Both the position numbers and the translations under genes were made by a program. From NCBI RefSeq assembly GCF_002970935.1, contig NZ_CP027194.1, forward strand, positions 310,001-374,000: a DNA stretch of 64,000 bases. The letters run 5' to 3'. The stretch's first letter is position 1. Each line of letters starts with the position of its first letter. Source of the stretch: Lactobacillus sp. CBA3606 (GTDB taxonomy: Bacteria; Bacillota; Bacilli; Lactobacillales; Lactobacillaceae). The notes beneath the pieces were generated by a model. It did no database searches. It was not told the origin of the DNA and saw nothing but the letters and a program-made list of their open reading frames with translations. This document shows, one piece after another, positions 1-7,620 of the stretch.

Positions 1-681
1 GAGGGTTTTAAAGTTTTGCCAATATTTCGTGGCGCCATACAACCAGTAGAGACAGGCAAACAACACGACCATGTAACCCATATAATAGTTATCAATTAAC
101 ATGACTGCTAGCCAACCAGCGAACCAGCGTACTTTCCCAGTCTTAAAGAGGCGTTCAAGGCCTAAGATAACTAGCGGCAAGATGGCGACGGTATCCAGCC
201 AAATCATGTTGAGTTGGTTAGCAACCATCCAGCCCATCATCGCATAAGCGGTACTGAAAGTTGGGACGAGCCAACCTTTTTGCGTCTGCGTTTTAGTTAA
301 TAGCCACGCGAAGGCTAAACCGGCACAGCCGTATTTCAAGACCGTGACGATGAAAATCCCAGTGGTCAGCGATTGACCAGGGAAGAATAGGTAGATTAAA
401 TTAAAGGGACTCATTAAGTAATAAGCCCAAACGCCTACCATTTCGCCACCAATCGTTTTAGAAAAGGAATAGAAAAAAGCACTTGGATCGTGCAACAGCG
501 TATGGCGGAAGTAGGCGAATAGGTCAACATATTGTTGCCCTAAATCAACAGTCAATAAACTGCTGGACCCAAATGGCGCCATGTGTCGATAAATAAAATA
601 GCCAGTCATTAATATTAATGGCAGCCAGAAACTCAGCCAGAGCGGCCAAGTTCGTTTGTCAAAAATACGACGGATTCTCAA
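1..681 (-). CDS. YfhO-like multi-pass membrane protein (5' part)
   Basis: Partial gene: the reading frame is open from a TTG start at 681 to the left edge (227 codons). A GAGGTG ribosome site lies about 6 bases upstream; no ATG lies nearer. The N-terminus is basic, followed by a membrane segment and then the stretch MAPFGSSSLLTVDLGQQYVD and FSKTIGGEMVG, which are typical of the YfhO family (large membrane proteins thought to act in glycosylation of cell-envelope polymers such as lipoteichoic acid). At least five hydrophobic segments follow. The C-terminal part is outside the window, so full length and integrity are unknown. The family call rests on remembered motifs. It diverges from the PBP gene across a 388-base intergenic region. 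Confidence 0.7.
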   Translation of the reverse strand, partial: MRIRRIFDKRTWPLWLSFWLPLILMTGYFIYRHMAPFGSSSLLTVDLGQQYVDLFAYFRHTLLHDPSAFFYSFSKTIGGEMVGVWAYYLMSPFNLIYLFFPGQSLTTGIFIVTVLKYGCAGLAFAWLLTKTQTQKGWLVPTFSTAYAMMGWMVANQLNMIWLDTVAILPLVILGLERLFKTGKVRWFAGWLAVMLIDNYYMGYMVVLFACLYWLYGATKYWQNFKTL

Positions 682-1069
682 AATGCCACCTCAATCTTTA
701 TTTAAATCTTCAACTAACGTAAAAGTTAACCGGATTAGCTTGCTTGATTAGTTGAAATTCTTATGTCTACTATATAGAATATCATATTCTTTACACGGTA
801 CGCGTTAAATCTTTATTATGATCAGCGGTTAATTAGCGGGACCAACTTTGGTTAATCGGCCCGCAAAAGCGTGCTGATTTTGGGAATTGTTAAAGATGGT
901 GATAAAGTAGTTGCAATCGGAAGGCTAAACTGTCAGATTTATAGTACACTATTGATTGAAAAATAGGCATAGGCTACAATAGTATGAGTAATGCAATTAT
1001 CTAAAAGTGCTAGTAACGGCTGATGAATGACGAGCCAATTTTACCAAATTAAGAACGGGAGCCTGAGAA
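682..1069. other. Divergent intergenic region with palindrome and nested hairpin
   Basis: This 388-base gap holds the start signals of two divergent genes and no convincing ORF. A perfect 15-base palindrome (AGAATATCATATTCT, 776-790) lies on the side of the minus-strand gene. A nested stem follows: ATCAGC (821-826) pairs with GCTGAT (873-878), and inside it GCGGG (836-840) pairs with CCCGC (860-864); GGTTAAT occurs twice inside it. No T-run follows, so it is not an ordinary terminator. A regulatory role is inference. Confidence 0.4.
952..980 (+). promoter_or_regulatory. Predicted SigA promoter of the PBP gene
   Basis: TTGATT (-35) and TACAAT (-10) are separated by exactly 17 bases, about 90 bases upstream of the TTG start of the penicillin-binding protein gene. 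Confidence 0.6.
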
Positions 1070-3112
1070 TTGAAACTGTTTAAGAAAATTACTGCGAACC
1101 GTGATCCTAATAAGTCGCATATTCCATTCCGATTGAATTTTTTGTTTTTTATCGTCTTTTTACTATTTGCGGCGTTAATTGGTCAGTTGGCTTACTTACA
1201 AGTTGATTATGGTGGTAAGTTTGCGACTGAAGTTAACTCAGCGAATAATACGACGGCGACGGCAAGTGTCCAACGGGGATCAGTCTATGATTCAACGGGG
1301 CGGGTTTTGGTCGGTAATAAATCACATCAAGCCATTCAATATACCAAGGGCTTGAGTGTCGCATCGACCAAAATGTACCAAGTTGCAACGAGCTTAAGCG
1401 ACTATTTAACTATTTCGACGTCGAGTTTGACGGACCGCAATAAAGCTGATTACTATTTGGGTAGCAGCGCAAATTTAAAAGCAGTTGCCAAGCATATTTC
1501 AGGAGCGTCCGCTTTATCGGCAGATACCTTATATGATAAAGAAGTCGCTTATACTGAAAAACACCTCATTGATAATTTTACAACCGAGCAAGAAAATGCC
1601 GCCGCTATTTATGCCAAAATGAGTGCGGCGTATTCCTTGTCAACGGTTAACATCAAGTCGACTGGCGTTACCAGCAAAGAGCTGGCTGAGATTGGCGAAC
1701 ACCAATCGCAAATGCCTGGGGTAAAAGTTGGGACTAGCTGGACTCGGAGTTATCCCAATGGAACTAGTATGACCAGTGTACTGGGAACCGTTACCACTGA
1801 AAAGCAAGGGCTACCTAGTGATAACATCAAGACGTTATTGGCTGAGGGTTACTCGCGGGATGATTCGGTTGGTCAAAGCCAATTGGAAAAGCAATACGAG
1901 AGTGTGCTCCGTGGTACCAAGTCGCAAACTGAAGTGAAGACACAAGATGGCGTCATCAAAAAAGAAATTAAGAAGTACGGTGGGCAAAAGGGTGACAACG
2001 TTGTTTTGACGATTAACTCAGCCTTCCAAAAAGATGTTCAAAAGATTATGATGGCGCAGACTAAGAGTGCCGGGGCAGCTAATCCGTATTTGCCAGGCGC
2101 TTATGCCGTCGTCATGAATCCTAAGACTGGGGCGGTTTACGCCTTAGCTGGGGCTAGTCGTAATCTATCGACCGGTAAAGTTACTGAAAATGCACTTGGC
2201 ACGATTAACCAATCCTTTGTTATGGGGTCGGTTGTTAAGGGTGCAACTGTGATGGGGGCCTTACAATCAGGCGTCATTACGCCAACCAGCAGCACATTAA
2301 CCGATACGCCAATCAAGCTGCAAGGTACGGCTACCAAGAGTTCTTGGTTTAACAAAACTGGGGCAACGAGCTTATCCTTAAATGCGTCTGAAGCAATGGA
2401 AGTGTCTTCTAACTCGTACATGATGCAGTTAGCCATGAAGGAAGGCAACTATACGTATGCTTCAGGTAAAGCCTTGACCATGTCGACGTCGATTTTCTCC
2501 AAACTTCGGAGCTACTTTAACGAATTTGGGTTAGGGGTCAAGACTGGGATTGATTTACCAGGTGAAGCGACCGGGTATCAAGGGGATTCTAGCGAGAGTA
2601 GTATTGGTAAATCGCTTGACTTGTCCTTTGGTAACTACGATTCATACACGACTATCCAAGTTGCCCAATACATGGCAACCATGGCTAATGGTGGGCAACG
2701 GATTGCCCCACATGTGGTTTCTGCCATTACTGGGACGAAGTCTGATGGGACCCAAGGTCGGGTTAAGACGAATGTTGGCACCCGGGTCTTGAACACAGTT
2801 GATGTCCCATCATCATATTTTGATGTCGTTCAAAAGGGTTACTATTTGGTGGTTCATGGGACCAGTACCTATAAGACTGGGAGTGCTCTAGAAGACTTAT
2901 CACCACAAGTGGCTGCTAAGTCTGGGACTGCCGAAACTTTCCATGGGACGACTTCGACGGAAACGTTGAGTTTGGCGACTTATGCGCCATATAAGAATCC
3001 AAAAGTGGTCATGGCTATTGTCTTCCCTGGGATTACAGCAACAAGTAGCGCGGTTAATACCACGACTGCGACCCAGATTTACAAGGCTTACTGGAAGTAC
3101 TATGCAAAATAA
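1070..3112 (+). CDS. Class B penicillin-binding protein (peptidoglycan DD-transpeptidase)
   Basis: 680 aa. It cross-links peptidoglycan stem peptides outside the membrane. One N-terminal membrane anchor (about residues 25-47) is followed by a PBP dimerisation domain and a transpeptidase domain with all three active-site motifs: SVVK with catalytic Ser387, SSN at 446-448, and KSGT at 617-620. No glycosyltransferase domain and no C-terminal PASTA repeats are present, so this is a class B, monofunctional enzyme of the PBP2/PbpA kind and not a PBP2X. The start is TTG at 1070, with GGGAG just upstream. It is monocistronic, with its own promoter (952-980) and terminator (3135-3165). Whether it serves elongation or division cannot be told from the sequence. 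Confidence 0.92.
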   Translation: MKLFKKITANRDPNKSHIPFRLNFLFFIVFLLFAALIGQLAYLQVDYGGKFATEVNSANNTTATASVQRGSVYDSTGRVLVGNKSHQAIQYTKGLSVASTKMYQVATSLSDYLTISTSSLTDRNKADYYLGSSANLKAVAKHISGASALSADTLYDKEVAYTEKHLIDNFTTEQENAAAIYAKMSAAYSLSTVNIKSTGVTSKELAEIGEHQSQMPGVKVGTSWTRSYPNGTSMTSVLGTVTTEKQGLPSDNIKTLLAEGYSRDDSVGQSQLEKQYESVLRGTKSQTEVKTQDGVIKKEIKKYGGQKGDNVVLTINSAFQKDVQKIMMAQTKSAGAANPYLPGAYAVVMNPKTGAVYALAGASRNLSTGKVTENALGTINQSFVMGSVVKGATVMGALQSGVITPTSSTLTDTPIKLQGTATKSSWFNKTGATSLSLNASEAMEVSSNSYMMQLAMKEGNYTYASGKALTMSTSIFSKLRSYFNEFGLGVKTGIDLPGEATGYQGDSSESSIGKSLDLSFGNYDSYTTIQVAQYMATMANGGQRIAPHVVSAITGTKSDGTQGRVKTNVGTRVLNTVDVPSSYFDVVQKGYYLVVHGTSTYKTGSALEDLSPQVAAKSGTAETFHGTTSTETLSLATYAPYKNPKVVMAIVFPGITATSSAVNTTTATQIYKAYWKYYAK

Positions 3113-3134
3113 CTAAAATCTTGATTTTTAGGTG

Positions 3135-3165
3135 CCAGTATCTTAATTGATACTGGTATTTTTTT
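3135..3165 (+). terminator. Rho-independent terminator after the PBP gene
   Basis: CCAGTATC (3135-3142) pairs with GATACTGG (3149-3156), followed by a run of seven T. Confidence 0.9.
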
Positions 3166-3240
3166 GCCATTAATGGTATAGTAATTCAAGTTAAGGGTTC
3201 CGGCCCTGTAATTTGCGAATGAGTTTGGAGGGTCAACAAC

Positions 3241-3390
3241 ATGCGGGTACACATTACACTAGAATGTACTGATTGCCATGAACGTAACTACTTATCTTCA
3301 AAGAACCGTCGGAACAATCCGGATCGGGTTGAATTTAAGAAGTACTGTCCACGGGAACATAAAGTAACTTTACATCGTGAAACAAAATAA
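3241..3390 (+). CDS. rpmG: 50S ribosomal protein L33
   Basis: 49 aa, large-subunit ribosomal protein with a zinc-ribbon fold. C9 and C12 form the first CxxC knuckle. The second knuckle is degenerate: C36 is present, but the position three residues later is Glu39, with His40 next to it, so only three cysteines remain. The C+ form of L33 has two full CxxC pairs, and the zinc-independent form has lost them; this copy is intermediate. The ATG is preceded by TTGGAGGG. The gene stands alone, with a terminator at 3390-3413. Bacilli usually carry more than one L33 paralogue. Confidence 0.92.
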   Translation: MRVHITLECTDCHERNYLSSKNRRNNPDRVEFKKYCPREHKVTLHRETK

Positions 3391-3413
3391 CAACGGGGTT
3401 ACCTGTTGTTTTT
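3390..3413 (+). terminator. Terminator after rpmG
   Basis: ACAACGGG (3390-3397) pairs with CCTGTTGT (3402-3409) with one G-T wobble, followed by T residues. The stem starts inside the rpmG stop codon. Confidence 0.7.
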
Positions 3414-3419
3414 CTGTTG

Positions 3420-3483
3420 CATTGTCATTAGACAATGGGTTTCTCATTTGTTGGCAAATGAGTGATTGGGTTTCCAGTCACTT
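3420..3483 (+). repeat. Three tandem small hairpins upstream of the cyclo-ligase gene
   Basis: Three hairpins sit side by side, each with a 4-base loop: CATTGTC/GACAATG (3420-3437, 7 bp), CTCATTTG/CAAATGAG (3443-3462, 8 bp), and AGTGATTGG/CCAGTCACT (3461-3482, 9 bp with one wobble). The second and third share two bases, so they are mutually constrained. None is followed at once by a T-run; a run of six T comes at about 3501. Possible leader RNA or processing site. Confidence 0.5.
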
Positions 3484-3538
3484 ATGTTGATGAATGAGAT
3501 TTTTTGTTATTTAAGCAAAAAATTAGGAGCTGGTTACG

Positions 3539-4105
3539 ATCGATAAAAAGCAATTTCGACAACAACAACTAACGCGCCTAGGCACAATGAATGCAGCTGA
3601 TCGACTGGCCCAAAATCAAGCACTACAGCGGCAATTATTTGCTAGTCCTGCTTGGCAACAAGCCACCCGAATTGCTGTGACAATTAGTAGTGCCATTGAG
3701 GTGGATACCCGGCCAATTATTGAAGCGGCCTGGCGGGCACATAAACTTGTTTTTGTACCTCAGACGCGACCCAAGCGGCAACTTGCCTTTAAGCCGTATA
3801 CGGCAACCACCCAATTAGAACGGACTAAGTTCGGTATTTTAGAACCGATTACTGGGTTGACGGTTGATAAGGCCACGTTAGATTTGATTTTGGTCCCCGG
3901 ATTAGGCTATAGTCAGGCGGATGGTGCGCGGATTGGCTTTGGTGGCGGCTATTATGATCGTTATCTGGCTGATTATCCAGGGGTCAAGTTAACCTTGGCT
4001 TTTCGCGAGATGGCATTTGATCAAGCTGGCTGGCCGATTGAGCCGACTGATATCTTATTGGATCAATTATTAGTAGCAGAGGATGGTGATAGTGACGGAC
4101 ATTAA
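3539..4105 (+). CDS. 5-formyltetrahydrofolate cyclo-ligase
   Basis: Converts 5-formyl-THF to 5,10-methenyl-THF using ATP (folate salvage). The nucleotide-binding signature GFGGGYYDRYL is near the C-terminus. The first ATG (3587) would give 172 aa but cuts off the N-terminal basic helix the family needs. The same frame is open upstream and encodes IDKKQFRQQQLTRLGT, which looks like that helix, with AGGAG at 3525-3529. The in-frame codons there are CTG, GTT, ACG and ATC, so translation probably starts at a rare codon; ATC at 3539 has the best spacing (9 bases) and is used here. A sequencing error or a mutated ATG is the alternative. The 3' end overlaps the rhomboid gene by up to 23 bases. Confidence 0.8.
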   Translation: MDKKQFRQQQLTRLGTMNAADRLAQNQALQRQLFASPAWQQATRIAVTISSAIEVDTRPIIEAAWRAHKLVFVPQTRPKRQLAFKPYTATTQLERTKFGILEPITGLTVDKATLDLILVPGLGYSQADGARIGFGGGYYDRYLADYPGVKLTLAFREMAFDQAGWPIEPTDILLDQLLVAEDGDSDGH

Positions 4106-4769
4106 ACGATGGTGGCGGACCCAACCTGCGATGACGCAAATCATTTTAGGGGTTACGGTCGGGGTCTTTTTAATTGAATGGTTGCTGGGTGGCAGTACGA
4201 ATGCCGCTATTTTATATTTAATGGGAGCCAAGAATAATCAAGCCATCATTGCTGGTCAGTGGTGGCGGTTTGTAACGCCAATCTTCTTACATATGGGCTT
4301 AACCCACATTGTGTTAAATGGGGTGGTCATTTATTTCATGGGTATGCAGATTGAAGCGTTGTTTGGTCGATGGCGCTTACTAGCGATTTATTTATTAGGT
4401 GGTATCAGTGGGAATGTGATGAGCTTTGGCTTATCTGCGAACCAGTCAGTGGGCGCAAGTACGGCAATTTTTGCTTTACTAGGTGCGTTCTTAATGGTAG
4501 GCGAATCATTCTGGGAAAATCCGATGATTCGACAATTAACGGGGCAATTCTTACTATTTACGGTGATGAATCTGGTGTTTGATTTATTCTCGACGGGGAT
4601 TGATATTTGGGGTCACGTTGGGGGCTTAATCGGCGGTTTCTTGATTGCTTATGTCATTGGGGTGCCTAAGATGGGTAAAATACCAAACTTAAAGCGGATT
4701 TTAGCTGGCCTCACGCTAATCGTTGCGTGGGCTGCCATGATAAAATTGGGTTTTACAAATTTTAAATAA
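4083..4769 (+). CDS. Rhomboid family intramembrane serine protease (GluP/YqgP type)
   Basis: 228 aa from ATG 4083; GTG 4086 or 4092 are also possible, as AGAGG lies just before 4083. It cleaves membrane proteins within the bilayer. About six hydrophobic segments are visible. The catalytic dyad is present: Ser126 in VGASTAIFALLG and His178 in WGHVGGLIGG. The conserved second-loop Trp/Arg signature is represented by EALFGRWRLL. It overlaps the cyclo-ligase gene and is followed after 27 bases by yqgQ, so the genes are probably co-transcribed. The same grouping (cyclo-ligase, rhomboid, yqgQ, glucokinase) occurs in Bacillus, which supports the call. Confidence 0.9.
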   Translation: MVIVTDIKRWWRTQPAMTQIILGVTVGVFLIEWLLGGSTNAAILYLMGAKNNQAIIAGQWWRFVTPIFLHMGLTHIVLNGVVIYFMGMQIEALFGRWRLLAIYLLGGISGNVMSFGLSANQSVGASTAIFALLGAFLMVGESFWENPMIRQLTGQFLLFTVMNLVFDLFSTGIDIWGHVGGLIGGFLIAYVIGVPKMGKIPNLKRILAGLTLIVAWAAMIKLGFTNFK

Positions 4770-4796
4770 ACGGTATAATTAATCGAGGTTACGCAC

Positions 4797-5018
4797 ATGA
4801 AAACACTTTACGATGTACAACAGCTACTGAAAAAGTTTGGTGTTTACGTTTATGTGGGCAAACGTATTTGGGATATTGAATTAATGGCCATCGAAATTGA
4901 TCATTTGTATCAAGCTGGGGTTATTAATGCCAAAATGTATGCCCGGGTGAAGATTGTATTGAATCATGAGCACCGGCTTGAAGCAGAACAAGCGCCAACA
5001 GCGCAGAAACATGATTAA
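4797..5018 (+). CDS. yqgQ: YqgQ family protein (DUF910)
   Basis: 73 aa, small, mostly helical and cytosolic. The N-terminal pattern MKTLYDVQQLLKKFG and the block DIELMAIEIDHLY match the DUF910/YqgQ family of Firmicutes. No biochemical function is known. It sits between the rhomboid and glucokinase genes, the arrangement found in Bacillus (yqgP-yqgQ-glcK), where the proteins are thought to be co-expressed rather than to share a pathway. It ends 17 bases before the glucokinase start. Confidence 0.85.
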   Translation: MKTLYDVQQLLKKFGVYVYVGKRIWDIELMAIEIDHLYQAGVINAKMYARVKIVLNHEHRLEAEQAPTAQKHD

Positions 5019-5035
5019 TGGAGGGATTTAGTCAC

Positions 5036-5998
5036 ATGGACCGCAAATTAATTGGTGTCGACCTTGGTGGGACGACAACTAAGTTCGCTATTTTAACTGA
5101 AAATGGCGACATCCAACAAAAGTGGAGTATTGAAACGACAATTCTTGATGAAGGGACGCATATCGTACCGAACATCATTGAATCAATCAATCACCACATC
5201 AATTTATATAAGATGGACCGCTCACAATTCGTCGGAATCGGGATGGGAACTCCTGGGACCGTTGATTTAGAAGCTGGGACCGTTATTGGCGCCTACAATT
5301 TGAACTGGAAAGTTTTACAACCAGTTAAGCAACAGATTGAAGAAGGTACCGGTATCAAGTTCACCTTAGACAACGACGCTAATGTCGCTGCCTTAGGCGA
5401 ACGCTGGAAGGGTGCTGGCGAAAACAATGACAATGTGGTTTTCGTTACCTTAGGGACTGGTGTTGGTGGCGGGATCGTCGCTGGCGGTCACTTGTTACAT
5501 GGTGCCGCTGGGGCTGCTGGTGAGATTGGTCACGTTACGGTTAAGCCAGATGGGTACATGTGTACTTGTGGTAAGCGCGGTTGTTTGGAACAATACGCCT
5601 CTGCTACTGGCGTTGTCCATGTGGCACGTGATATGGCTGAAGAATTCTCTGGTGTTTCTAAGTTAAAACAACTTTTAGACAACGGTGAAGAAATCAGTTC
5701 TAAGATTACCTTTGATTTAGCTAAAGAAGGCGACATTTTAGCCAAGAGCGTCGTTGATCGCGTCTCATTCTACTTAGGCTTAGCCTTAGCGAATGTTGGT
5801 AACACGATGAACCCAGCCGCCATTATTATTGGTGGTGGCGTTTCAGCTGCTGGCGACTTCCTATTGCGCCAAGTTGAACATTACTTTAAAGAAAATACCT
5901 TCCCAACGGTACGTAATACCACTGCTTTGAAGCTAGCGGTATTAGGTAACGATGCGGGTGTGATTGGGGCCGCTTCATTAGCCCAACGATTTATCTAA
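5036..5998 (+). CDS. glcK: Glucokinase (ROK family)
   Basis: 320 aa. Phosphorylates free cytosolic glucose to glucose-6-phosphate with ATP. The N-terminal phosphate loop DLGGTTTK is at residues 9-16. The ROK zinc signature CTCGKRGCLEQYAS starts at Cys176 (C176, C178, C183), and the ATP-binding region LGTGVGGGIV precedes it. Start at ATG 5036, because GGAGGG (5020-5025) sits at the right distance; a farther in-frame ATG at 5018 overlaps that ribosome site. It is last in the cyclo-ligase/rhomboid/yqgQ/glcK cluster and is followed by a terminator. Confidence 0.95.
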   Translation: MDRKLIGVDLGGTTTKFAILTENGDIQQKWSIETTILDEGTHIVPNIIESINHHINLYKMDRSQFVGIGMGTPGTVDLEAGTVIGAYNLNWKVLQPVKQQIEEGTGIKFTLDNDANVAALGERWKGAGENNDNVVFVTLGTGVGGGIVAGGHLLHGAAGAAGEIGHVTVKPDGYMCTCGKRGCLEQYASATGVVHVARDMAEEFSGVSKLKQLLDNGEEISSKITFDLAKEGDILAKSVVDRVSFYLGLALANVGNTMNPAAIIIGGGVSAAGDFLLRQVEHYFKENTFPTVRNTTALKLAVLGNDAGVIGAASLAQRFI

Positions 5999-6011
5999 TT
6001 TAACGATTTTT

Positions 6012-6043
6012 GAGAGGCTGACCAGCGATGGGGCCTCTTTTTT
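6012..6043 (+). terminator. Terminator after glcK
   Basis: GAGGC (6014-6018) pairs with GCCTC (6033-6037), followed by six T. Confidence 0.75.
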
Positions 6044-6131
6044 AGGGCATAATTAGCTTTTAATGGGTTTAGGTCTAGTAAAAGTAAGCGGTTTTGTGTA
6101 AAATAAAGAAGTAGAAATTAGGAGGGATAGT

Positions 6132-6545
6132 GTGGTTTTAGGTGCAATCAGCGTTTGGAATTCAATTAATATTGTCTTAATTATTCTTATCGCAGCGTAT
6201 TTTATTTATGTTTTTTATAGTTATATTCGACGCCGCCAAGTCTCGACGATGTTGGAAGCTGACGAATTTAATGCCGGCATGCGGAAAGCGCAAGTCGTTG
6301 ATTTGCGTGAAAAGAAGGAATTTGATGCCGGCCATATTCTTGGCGCCCGGAACATTCCATATAATATGTTGAAATCTCGGATGGGCGAATTACGTCAAGA
6401 TATGCCAGTCTATGTCTATGATCAGACCCATACATTGAGTACCCGTGCCGTGGCAACCTTATCCAAAAATGGTTTCAAAGAATTGTTTATTTTGAAGCCA
6501 GGTTATGCCCGTTGGGAAGGAAAAACTAAAAAAGCGAAGTATTAA
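6132..6545 (+). CDS. Membrane-anchored rhodanese-like protein without catalytic cysteine
   Basis: 137 aa from a GTG start preceded by GGAGGG. One N-terminal membrane helix (about residues 5-28) is followed by a rhodanese domain with DLREKKEFDAGHILGARNIP. Rhodaneses carry an active-site Cys in the loop after the central strand; here that loop reads YVYDQTHTLSTR and the whole protein has no cysteine, so it cannot be a sulfurtransferase of the usual kind. It resembles the YqhL group found beside glucokinase in Bacillus. A binding or scaffold role at the membrane is inference. It converges on the DUF3042 gene across a shared terminator. Confidence 0.85.
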   Translation: MVLGAISVWNSINIVLIILIAAYFIYVFYSYIRRRQVSTMLEADEFNAGMRKAQVVDLREKKEFDAGHILGARNIPYNMLKSRMGELRQDMPVYVYDQTHTLSTRAVATLSKNGFKELFILKPGYARWEGKTKKAKY

Positions 6546-6597
6546 AAAATGGCGGCCAGAACAAAAATTTACTTTTTGTTCAAGCCACCATTTTTTA
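6546..6597. terminator. Bidirectional terminator between convergent genes
   Basis: A long imperfect inverted repeat: the A-run plus TGGCGGCC and AGAACAAAAA on the left pairs with TTTTTGTTC, GCCACCA and a T-run on the right. Poly-A/poly-T flanks let it work on both strands. Confidence 0.85.
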
Positions 6598-6598
6598 A

Positions 6599-6775
6599 TT
6601 AACCATTATGAGCGGAACGGCTTTTACGTAAAGCCTTTTTCCGACTTTCTTCAAACTTATTTTCTTGATCTTCGATGGGATCGACGACCTGCTTTTTAAA
6701 TGATAGTACAGAGCCGATAACGGCACCTGCCGTGGCAACGACGCCGAATAAAAAGCCGCGTGTAAATGATTTCAT
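6599..6775 (-). CDS. DUF3042 family small membrane protein
   Basis: 58 aa, starting at ATG 6775 behind a strong GGAGGG site. It begins MKSFTRGFLFGVVATAGAVI, a short glycine/alanine-rich membrane helix, then reads SFKKQVVDPIEDQENKFEESRKKALRK, a charged helical tail. The order (helix, SFKK, V-DPIE, basic end) is characteristic of DUF3042, a family found in Lactobacillales. Function unknown. The gene stands alone between the rhodanese and glycerophosphodiesterase genes. Confidence 0.8.
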   Translation of the reverse strand: MKSFTRGFLFGVVATAGAVIGSVLSFKKQVVDPIEDQENKFEESRKKALRKSRSAHNG

Positions 6776-6882
6776 AGAATTGACCCTCCTAGTAAGTTAT
6801 TAAGTTCATTATGATTGTTTTGAGGCTAGATATCAATACGAAAGGCTTAAAAAATATCTTGGATGAAGTTGAGGTGATTTAG

Positions 6883-7617
6883 ATGTTAACGCAGATTATT
6901 GCGCATCGGGGGAGCAAGGGCACCCGACCAGAAAATACATTAGTGGCTTTTCAAGCGGCGTTGGCAGATGGGGCGGATGGTCTTGAAACCGATGTCCATT
7001 TATCTAAAGATGGGCATTTGATCATTATGCACGACGAACGGGTCGACCGGACAACTAACGGGACTGGGCGGATCGCTGATTTAACCTTGGCTCAATTAAA
7101 AAAGTTAGATGCTGGCGCTTGGTTTGCACCAGACTATGCTGGCACACGGGTTCCCACACTAGATGAAGTCGTGCAGTTATTAGTGGCACAGAATTTTACC
7201 GGTATCTTTAATCTAGAATTAAAAACCAATAAAATTCATTATGATGGGATTGAAGCGTTGGTGGCCGATTATTTTAATCATCATGACGTTCCATTTAAGT
7301 TGGTCTATTCCAGTTTTTATGGTAAATCAATCGAACGGCTACATGCGTTACAACCGACCGCTGAGTTTGATAGTTTATTTAAAAGTAAATTTCAAACCGC
7401 CAAACGGTTACATGCAGAACGAGTGATTCTTGGTTATCATCCAGATATTCGCTGGGTGCGGCGGCATTGGCTAATGTTGCCTAAGGTGCAACTACGGCCG
7501 TGGACGGTCAATACTGCCCGTGATATGAAGTTTTGTTTCCGGCACCGGTTTGCCGGCCTAATTACGGATTATCCTGGCCTAGCTCATCAGTTGCGCCGGA
7601 CAATGCAAGGAGGATAA
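6883..7617 (+). CDS. Glycerophosphodiester phosphodiesterase
   Basis: 244 aa, cytosolic (no signal peptide). Hydrolyses glycerophosphodiesters to glycerol-3-phosphate and an alcohol. The GDPD signature is complete: H8-R9-G10 and E17 in HRGSKGTRPENT, then GLETDVHLSKDGHLIIMHD, which supplies the remaining metal and catalytic residues (Glu, Asp, His). The protein is a single TIM-barrel domain of the usual bacterial length. Start ATG 6883 is preceded by GAGGTGAT. Only three bases separate it from miaA, so the two are co-transcribed, although they share no pathway. Confidence 0.93.
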   Translation: MLTQIIAHRGSKGTRPENTLVAFQAALADGADGLETDVHLSKDGHLIIMHDERVDRTTNGTGRIADLTLAQLKKLDAGAWFAPDYAGTRVPTLDEVVQLLVAQNFTGIFNLELKTNKIHYDGIEALVADYFNHHDVPFKLVYSSFYGKSIERLHALQPTAEFDSLFKSKFQTAKRLHAERVILGYHPDIRWVRRHWLMLPKVQLRPWTVNTARDMKFCFRHRFAGLITDYPGLAHQLRRTMQGG

Positions 7618-7620
7618 ATT

